In this document: positions 57,901-64,000 of the stretch, piece after piece
Layout of the letters: each line of letters starts with the position of its first letter
How positions within the stretch are numbered: position 1 is the first letter of the stretch
Source of the DNA: Polychytrium aggregatum
Taxonomy: Eukaryota; Chytridiomycota; Chytridiomycetes; Polychytriales
Assembly: GCF_025602895.1 (NCBI RefSeq)
Contig: NW_026516269.1
Coordinates: forward strand, 186,001 to 250,000
Direction: 5' to 3'
DNA: 64,000 bases
Position numbers and translations under genes: made by a program
Notes under the pieces: generated by a model
What the model was told of the DNA's origin: nothing
Databases searched by the model: none
The model's input: only the letters and a program-made list of their open reading frames with translations

Positions 57901-57993
57901 GACCGAGAAGGCGGCCAGCGCAGAACTCGCCGCTACCGCTACTCGCAGTTCCACGGCACCTTCAAGCGCTCGACGGCTGTCCAGGGTCGCTGA
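51962..57993 (+). CDS. Pls-like NRPS: adenylation-thiolation plus membrane-embedded tandem C-terminal domains, 8 exons
   Basis: Exons 51962-52315, 52584-52874, 53035-53458, 53641-53832, 53988-54192, 54392-55036, 55120-55563, 55701-57993 give 1,615 aa. The adenylation domain (1-550) has LLRTSGTSGNKKT (about 181-193), LPSYGMTE and FFDTGDMGYMDKEGYL. A second adenylation C-subdomain-like unit follows (VKEAAVLPNPDG; PKLPRFSDGELDYDAL, about 555-650). The carrier site is DDFFELGGNSLTAGRL (Ser about 692). Then come three pairs of membrane helices (about 770-845, 990-1090, 1265-1350), each followed by a hexapeptide-like module (GASIGKNVHIDS; GSRVGKRIYWPG...GCTIGRNCVMGSGG; GAKVGKRVCLYP). This A-T-(2TM-C)x3 order is that of epsilon-poly-L-lysine synthetase. 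Pls makes isopeptide-linked homopolymers without condensation domains. The monomer here is not deducible. The basic Arg/Ser tail is an extra. Confidence 0.9.
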
Positions 57994-58431
57994 GGCGGCT
58001 GAGCAACGCATGCTGGAGCTGACAGCGTCGCTCCGGTGTCTATCTGGCATCTCACTTTGGTGTCCTTCACTTTGGTGTCTCTCTCCCATGTTCCCTTAAA
58101 TTGGATCATCTCTCATAGGGATAATATAGCAGCGTACCCATTTTGAAACAGGACACCTTGCCTTGACTATAATCCATCATGGCCGTCCATCGCACCCTCG
58201 ATTTTCTGCGACGCTGCACTGCGATACTGCCCCGCCCTGAATCGCAGCGTCAGCGTGGCGCCCAAGCAACCCGCCGAGGTGCCTGTTGGGACGCGGCGGC
58301 TTCTGGTCCTTATCACCCAGGCGTGCGCAAAGGGCGATCGGCCCAACCCGACTTGCCCATTCATCGTGCACGATCGATCGATCGTCTGGGTAGCCAGTGC
58401 ATCCACCCACTCACATCCACTCATCCGCCCC
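57994..58431. other. Intergenic between the Pls-like and CTK3 genes
   Basis: The TTTGGTGTC direct repeat (58055-58080) and TTAAATTGGATCA sequence probably belong to the Pls-like 3'UTR. No gene. Confidence 0.5.
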
Positions 58432-60090
58432 ATGCCACCGCCGTCGTTCGATCCCGACCTCGACTCGTTCTATGTCTTCAAGCAGCTGGGCGAGCGACTG
58501 CTGGACATTGCTCGCCGTGCCAAGAAAGAAACCATCATCGACACCTCGTACTTTATGTGCTTCTACGGCGAATGGCACCACGAAACCCTCTTTGAGCTGC
58601 TGCTTGAGCGGCTGGACGTGATCCAGGTGAGCAAGCGGGCTCTCCCAGATGGACAGATCGACACTTGATCGCAGCAGAGCCGTCGACCCTTCTCGCACCC
58701 AATCCATGTCGACGCCGACCCCCGGACCACTCATCCGCATGCTTGGTCCCAGCCCATCCAGCGATGGAGGATCATGATCCTGCTCGACTATGTGTGCGAT
58801 CGCACCACCTTATTCAAGTCCCACATTGCCGAGAATTTCGAGGAGCTCTTTCGGCTGACGATCCCCAGCAACGATGTCTCATCCAACGGCGTGCGGTTTG
58901 TCAAAAAGATCCTGAAAAAGTGGGCCAAAGAAGGTTTTGTCCCGACCAAGTCTGTCACCGCTGCCGAAGAGCGGTTGGAGCCTTTCCAGGGCGTCATGTA
59001 GGATTCTGTTATGGGGGGTCTTGGAGGAGGCGAGAGGCGGGAGGATATGGCCCTGCGGCCCTGCCTTCCTTCGTGGATGAGCCGACAACGAATCGGCGGG
59101 CTGCAGTGGATTCTAACAGTCATTTGTCCCGCTCGCAGCGATGAGCAAGGTGTCGCTGCCGAGAGGCGCTCCTCCGATCCCCATCACGATCCCAACGTCG
59201 TCATGGGCCTACATGTCAAGAAGATCCAGGACAAGATTGAGACTGAGCGAGAGCAGGTAAGCTGCAGCCGACTCCTCGAGACCTTTTGCTCCAGGCTTCA
59301 AGCAACCGCAACTGCAGCCGCGAGCAGGAGCCTTCGCGGGAGACTCTGACCGCCTGGCTGACTTTGTCCGTCGTCGGAACGGCAACAGCACAAGCGGAAT
59401 CGAGAGGCATATTGGCTGCAGTCCACCAACGACATCGACATGCGGAACAGCTCGGGCCATGCGATCGAATTCTCGAGGCTCTGGCAGACGCTGCCTGACC
59501 TCGACCAGCGCGACCTCTGCGATCTCCTCCACGAACATCAGACCTGGCTCATGGACACCTGCGGCGAGGACGAATGGGACCGGTTTGTCGAGCGAGACTG
59601 GGAATCGGCCCCCGCCGACCCGCTCGTAGCATCGCATCCATATGACTATCATGCCGGCGTCCATGGCGAGGGCGGCTATCCAGACAACAGCATCCACGGC
59701 CTTGAGCCTCCATACGCGGCCGCTCCGGATGAGCATGCCCGCTCCTCACTCGGATATGCGGGTTATTCAGAGCCGCCTCTGGACGCACATCCGTCTGGCT
59801 ATCGGTCGGACCGCGATTACGAGCAGCCTCAAGGCCAGGCGCCGCCGTCCTCCCAGCAGCAGTCTGGATATCAACACCACGATTCGAGCAAATACGACGA
59901 GCAGTACTCGGCCTACTACCAGCAACAGCAGCGCCAGAGGCATCCCGGCTCGCAACATCCGCACGAATCTCAGCACGATTACCACTACCAGCATCAGGCT
60001 GCGCCAGACTACCACGGCTCGAGACAGTCGTCGCAGGGCTACGGCTCATACCCGTCATACGAACGCAGCAGCACCCGAGCGGAGAAGTAA
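58432..60090 (+). CDS. CTK3: CTD kinase subunit gamma (CTK3-like), 4 exons
   Basis: Exons 58432-58626, 58762-58997, 59139-59256 and 59389-60090 give 416 aa. The N-terminal helical domain (ERLLDIARRAKKETIIDTSY; WHHETLFELLLERLDVIQ; MILLDYVCDRTTLFKSHIAE; VRFVKKILKKWAKEGFVP) follows the CTK3 VHS/CID-like fold. The next block (HKRNREAYWLQSTNDIDM... FSRLWQTLPDLDQRDL) matches the CTK3 C-terminal region. The last 190 residues are a Tyr/Gln/His-rich low-complexity tail (YSAYYQQQQRQRHPGSQHPH) not typical of yeast Ctk3. In the CTDK-I complex with Ctk1 and Ctk2 it promotes Ser2 phosphorylation of the RNA polymerase II CTD in the nucleus. It converges with ABRACL, 181 bp apart. Confidence 0.87.
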
Positions 60091-60271
60091 GACAATTACT
60101 CCGGTCGTTGCTGGAGAGCGCCGAGAAGCAAGCATCGCGATGCCAAAGGGGTCATAGGTGGCTCTATTCGGCTGGGTCTTTGGATTGCCTGGCAAAGCTG
60201 GTCCGAGCCAGCCGCACACAAAACGACGACCTCCCCCAGGCAGCAGTATCGCCATATCATGCGTGCCGCAA

Positions 60272-60860
60272 TCAAGGGTTGTAGTCGTCAACCAGCAAAA
60301 CAATATCGACTTGGTCGCTGACACCTGGACATGTGGGGGCGGGGGTGGGGAACATCAGTGCCAGTGGAACCTGCCATCCAGACGGGATGCTGATAGTCCA
60401 CTGGGCCAACTGCAAGCAGTTGATGGTGTTTCATTGATGCTGCGCTGCGTCCATAGTTGCGCAATACATACCCTGCAGGAGAAGCTCGCTTGCATAATTG
60501 ACGACCTTGGCTTTCTTTGCGGCCTTGAGGGTGCCGACGAGGGCCTCGAAGATGTTGGCGCAGCGATCGTCCTTGACGATCACTCCAAACTTGACCGAGT
60601 ATTGTCCGGACGCTGGCGCCGACCAGGGATCGCCAGGGATGGAGAGGTCGAAAGGAACCAAGGCGCAAGGCTCAGTCGTTCGAAGCAGTGCTGGTGAGGT
60701 GGGGAGCCCCCGGCTGACATCCAGCAACTAGTTTCGCGGCCATGTGGTCAGGGATCGGATCGACCCTGGCTCGATATGAAGACTCACCATCGCAGGTACC
60801 GAGACGCTTGATCTCGCCGATGAGCAGCTTGATTTCCTGGGCGACTTGGGCGGGAGTCAT
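60272..60860 (-). CDS. ABRACL: Costars-domain protein (ABRACL-like), 3 exons
   Basis: Exons 60860-60788, 60612-60472 and 60324-60272 give 88 aa; the animal protein has 81. Diagnostic blocks: EIKLLIGEIKRLGTCD, GQYSVKFGVIVKDDRCANIF, EALVGTLKAAKKAKVVNYAS, ELLLQG and DIVLLVDDYNP. The whole protein is one Costars winged-helix domain, related to the C-terminal actin-binding part of ABRA/STARS. It is implicated in actin regulation and cell motility in Dictyostelium and animals, which would suit an amoeboid or zoosporic stage (inference). The start at 60860 gives the family's usual N-terminus. Confidence 0.96.
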
Positions 60861-61197
60861 CTCGCAGCGGGTGTCGATGCAACGGGTGGTGATAGTGTGA
60901 TGGCGGGCAGCAAACGTTTCTTTGGTCGATAACACAGCCCAACGATTCTCCACGGCGCTTGGCGGTTCGGCTGGTGCTTGTCGATGTGCTTCGATTGCTG
61001 TTGGTGCTCCTGCACGGCTCCCGGGGGCACTGGCAGTGTCGGATGAGATGAGAGGATGGGGGGCAAGGCCGCCCGCTTTCCTGGCGCCCTGGTCGATTGC
61101 CCCAGCCCAGGGTGTCCCGAAAGCCTTCTGTCCTGATCTGCCCGCCTCCTCCCTCATCGCCGTCGCCGTCACCATCGCCAAATCGCATCCGCCCCCA
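60861..61197. other. Divergent promoter region between ABRACL and the RUN-domain gene
   Basis: 337 bp with no gene; both flanking starts point outward. Confidence 0.5.
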
Positions 61198-63948
61198 ATG
61201 AACCCATCGACAGCAGCGACGATGCACCCCATTCTCTCGCGTGCAACCTCCCAAGAGATCCAGGTGCTCTATTCGCAGTTCAAGAACAGCCTCGATCTCC
61301 TGATCGACCATGCCGCCAAGACTCCGATACCCGAGCTCGAGTCAATGACAACCCCGTTGACGGAGCGCCCGCCAGGTGCCTCGGACAAGTCGATCGAAGA
61401 GGGCACCGTCTATCTTGGCCAGGTGTGCTCGACCATGGAGGAAATCTTCTCGCATGGCTTCATGGGTAATGACAGCAGCGAGCCTGCCAACGACGGTTGA
61501 GCCCAAACGACCTCGACTGCCGCCCATTTCATGCATGGCTGCGGATGAGCCATCGGTCGCATGCGCTTATCCATGACTCTCCACCCTCCCCCTGCCCGAA
61601 TGCAGCCAAGCGGAGCTGGCTTCGGACCAGAACCGTCTGGGATTTCATCGAAGAAACCCTCCGCAAGTACTCGAGCGAGCAGATGGATGTCCAAGCAACC
61701 CTGGCCACCGTCAACACCATGACCGAGGCCAACCCCAGCATGCGCACCAAAGTTTGGATCCGGCTGGTGAGAAATGGCTCTCGGAGTTGCATTCGGCGCC
61801 GCCGGAGTGCCCCGCATATACCTCGCATATACCTCGCATATGTCCAAAGGCCCCGCTCGAGAGGCCGCAGCGACGCAGCATGTCGGTGGCTGACGAAACA
61901 GTCCTATTGTCCCCGCCAAAGACGCTGATGCAGCAGACCCTCGGCGACCACATCCACACCCTGATTGCGAATCGGACGGTGCTCGCTGCGTGGTACGAGC
62001 CATGGGCATTCCTGATGCAGCCCGACAAGGCCGACCCGCTCATAGGTCGGTGCATCTCCTGCATGCAACCACAAGCCGCCGACTCGGTTCAGACCTGACC
62101 AGCAAGCCCTCCCCCCCTGCCTGGAGTGAAGCACCCATACTGCCGAGCATTCATCGCACTCACGCCGAATGCGGGGGGTTCGATAGCGTACGATTGGGCG
62201 CCTTTTCTGACCAATTCTGCGCTTCGGGTCATTTCCCCTCATTCAGGAATGCTGCAGGGTCTGACGCAGCTCGAGTTCAATCTCTATCTCAAAGACGAGT
62301 CGTCGGAGCTGCTTACGGAAAGCAAGAGGTTAGTGCGCTGGGTCGGTCCATTTGGTCGGGCGTCAGCACTATCTCGTTGCCAGCAGTATATATGCATGTG
62401 GACAGAATGAATGTCCTGATATTCGTTTATTGTGCCGTCCAGTCGAGCGCCATCCACAAGCACTACAAATGCGGCCAATGCTGCGAATGAGCTCCTCAAG
62501 ACCGGCATCGCGGGTATCGGCAGTCTCACCGAGAGCATCAACATCAGTGGCATCGCCGCGTCTCTACAAACCAAAGTCGAAACAGGTGCTCGGAGATTCT
62601 GAGTGTAGCCGCTTGTATTTGTGATAGTGCAGTTGCGGGAGTCGCTGCAAATCAGGCTGCCAGTGCGATCCGATATGCACTTGACCTGAATGTCCATCCT
62701 AAAGCAGCGGCTGCCTTTGTCTCTTAACCCTCGACTATCACAGTGCGCACTGATGGAATCAATCTGCTCGCCGAGTCCCTCAAATCCAGGTTCGTCCGCG
62801 AATAGCATGCCCCCGACCTCGTCAGCACCAAATGCCGTCGTCCGCGCTAATCCGACTGGGATACGATGGTGAATTCGATAGATCCCTTCCAGTCTCCTCG
62901 CGCGGTGCAGGCGAGGCTAGCGAAGAACTTGAGAAGCTTCGGACTCAGCTCGAAGCTGAAAGAAACATCCGGGTGCAGCTGGAAGTCCAGATTCTGTCGA
63001 TGCAGCGGGCCAAGGACGACGACGAGCTCAAATTCAAGTCCGACTTGGCCAAGATGGAGCAGAAGGTCCGGGAACTTGCTCAGTCGCTCGAGGTACATCC
63101 AAGTCCACGGACAGCTCGCATTCAGGATGCAGTGCCGACTCTGTGCTCTTTCTGGTGGCCTGGGGGCCATTGTCCGACTTTGGTTATGCCTAGTCGGATC
63201 CATGCTCGACACGTTCATCGATTTGATTGTAATGAGATGGGGCTGACACCATTCTGTTGCGCGACTCTCTGCTGCACAGCTGAACGATAACCGCCTCAAA
63301 GCGACCCGAGAAGAGTTGGCACATAGCCTGCGCGACCAGGCTGACCTCAACGCCCAGCTGGAACGTGCTCGTATGGCTGCGCGCATCGCCAAGGTCCAGC
63401 TCGAGAAGCTGCAGAAGAGCCAGAGGACTGCATCTGGGTCACAGTCGCAAGACAGCGCCGAGTCGCTGGGCAGTGCCCCACGCAGCCCCGTCTCCGGTCC
63501 AGCCTTGCTCTCCATCCAGACCGGACGGACAGAGCCAAGTCTGGAGCGCGACACTGTTCAGTCCAGAACCTTGGCCCGCTCACCGCTCGAGCCGCGGGGC
63601 GACACTGGGCTGACTGGAAGCGATGAACTGAGGTCGCCCGAGGGCTCGATGGAATCCATCGGCGATATCCCTTCGTCTCTTCCGACGACGCCGATCACCT
63701 TTATGGCAGCCGATTTGCCGATTCCCGGCTACCAAGATGATGCATCCAGGACCAACGAGGCTGCCGGGCTGCCGCACTCACCTACCACTCAGCCAACGGA
63801 TGGTGCTGGATCCAAGCGACTCTCGGCTGCTCCGCCTGGGATGCTGCGCCAAAGCAGCGCTGGTCAGAGCAGTTCAAGCCAAGGCGCTTATGGCACCAAG
63901 AGCGCAAAGAAAGGCAGTCGCAACAGCATCACTCTCGAGTCGCTCTAA
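61198..63948 (+). CDS. RUN-domain coiled-coil protein, 8 exons
   Basis: Exons 61198-61465, 61606-61766, 61871-62045, 62247-62328, 62443-62585, 62744-62789, 62921-63092 and 63280-63948 close to 571 aa. The RUN domain (about 30-225) shows LGQVCSTMEEIFSHGF, TVWDFIEETLRKYS, PSMRTKVWIRL, AAWYEPWAFLMQPDKADPLI and LTQLEFNLYL. A coiled coil follows (EELEKLRTQLEAERNIRVQL; NDNRLKATREELAHSLRDQA), then a Ser/Pro-rich disordered tail ending SRNSITLESL. RUN domains serve as effectors of Rab, Rap and Arl GTPases in endosome or lysosome transport. The layout is RUFY-like but there is no FYVE zinc finger. An ATG at 61225 (MHPILS) is an alternative start. Exon 3's acceptor is inferred from frame only. Confidence 0.88.
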
Positions 63949-64000
63949 GCAATTTGTCACTTTGGGGCAGCTTCCCTAAACAAAGAAAGCCACGGTCTGA

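Noticed and set aside
56365-58089. 574-aa minus frame opposite the Pls-like last exon
   Set aside because: The plus strand encodes helices and hexapeptide modules in order; the antisense frame is Ala/Gly/Asp-rich shadow.

Overview
The window is eukaryotic nuclear DNA from a fungus, most likely an early-diverging zoosporic (chytrid-like) lineage. Genes are split by many GT-AG introns of about 60-380 nt whose phases close exactly. A CTD-kinase gamma subunit (CTK3, a fungal family) occurs beside genes that most Dikarya lack: a WDR7/rabconnectin-3-beta homologue, JMJD6, a class C GPCR and an ABRACL/Costars protein. The sequence is GC-rich and dotted with microsatellites. The phylum is an inference; I could not search databases. 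Exon joins were built by hand from splice consensus, frame closure and family alignment.

Layout. 0.1-1.8 kb: a secreted protein gene (-) and two tRNA genes (His, Leu; -). 2.1-7.2 kb: TMF1/Sgm1-type golgin in 18 exons (-). 8.0-8.6 kb: small TATA-driven gene with an ADP-ribosyltransferase-like motif pattern (+). 8.9-9.8 kb: CRIPT (-), with a 34-copy GGCATC array in its first intron. 10.0-12.9 kb: JMJD6 (-). 13.6-18.1 kb: a 1,403-aa disordered protein (-). 19.9-27.9 kb: WDR7 homologue in 23 exons (+). 28.3-32.8 kb: adenylation-thiolation-reductase (A-T-R) NRPS-like enzyme (+). 33-42 kb: a retroelement-scarred stretch with three broken non-LTR reverse transcriptase relics. They surround a small secreted protein gene and a multi-exon gene that joins a PstS-type phosphate-binding ectodomain and an EGF-like module to a class C GPCR seven-helix domain, interrupted by one in-frame TGA. 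42.5-44.6 kb: a one-pass membrane coiled-coil/LRR protein (-). 45.4-46.4 kb: LOG-family phosphoribohydrolase (+). 47.1-49.4 kb: a low-complexity/coiled-coil protein (+). 52.0-58.0 kb: a 1,615-aa NRPS-like enzyme with the architecture of epsilon-poly-L-lysine synthetase (+). 58.4-60.1 kb: CTK3 (+). 60.3-60.9 kb: ABRACL/Costars (-). 61.2-63.9 kb: RUN-domain coiled-coil protein (+).

No single operon-like pathway is evident. Several neighbours share themes: Golgi/endosome trafficking and acidification (TMF1, WDR7, RUN protein), RNA and transcription (CRIPT, JMJD6, CTK3), and carrier-protein chemistry (the A-T-R and Pls-like enzymes, 19 kb apart on the same strand). The most unusual items are the PstS-EGF-GPCR fusion with its in-frame stop, the Pls-like synthetase with a duplicated adenylation C-subdomain, and the hexanucleotide array inside the CRIPT intron.
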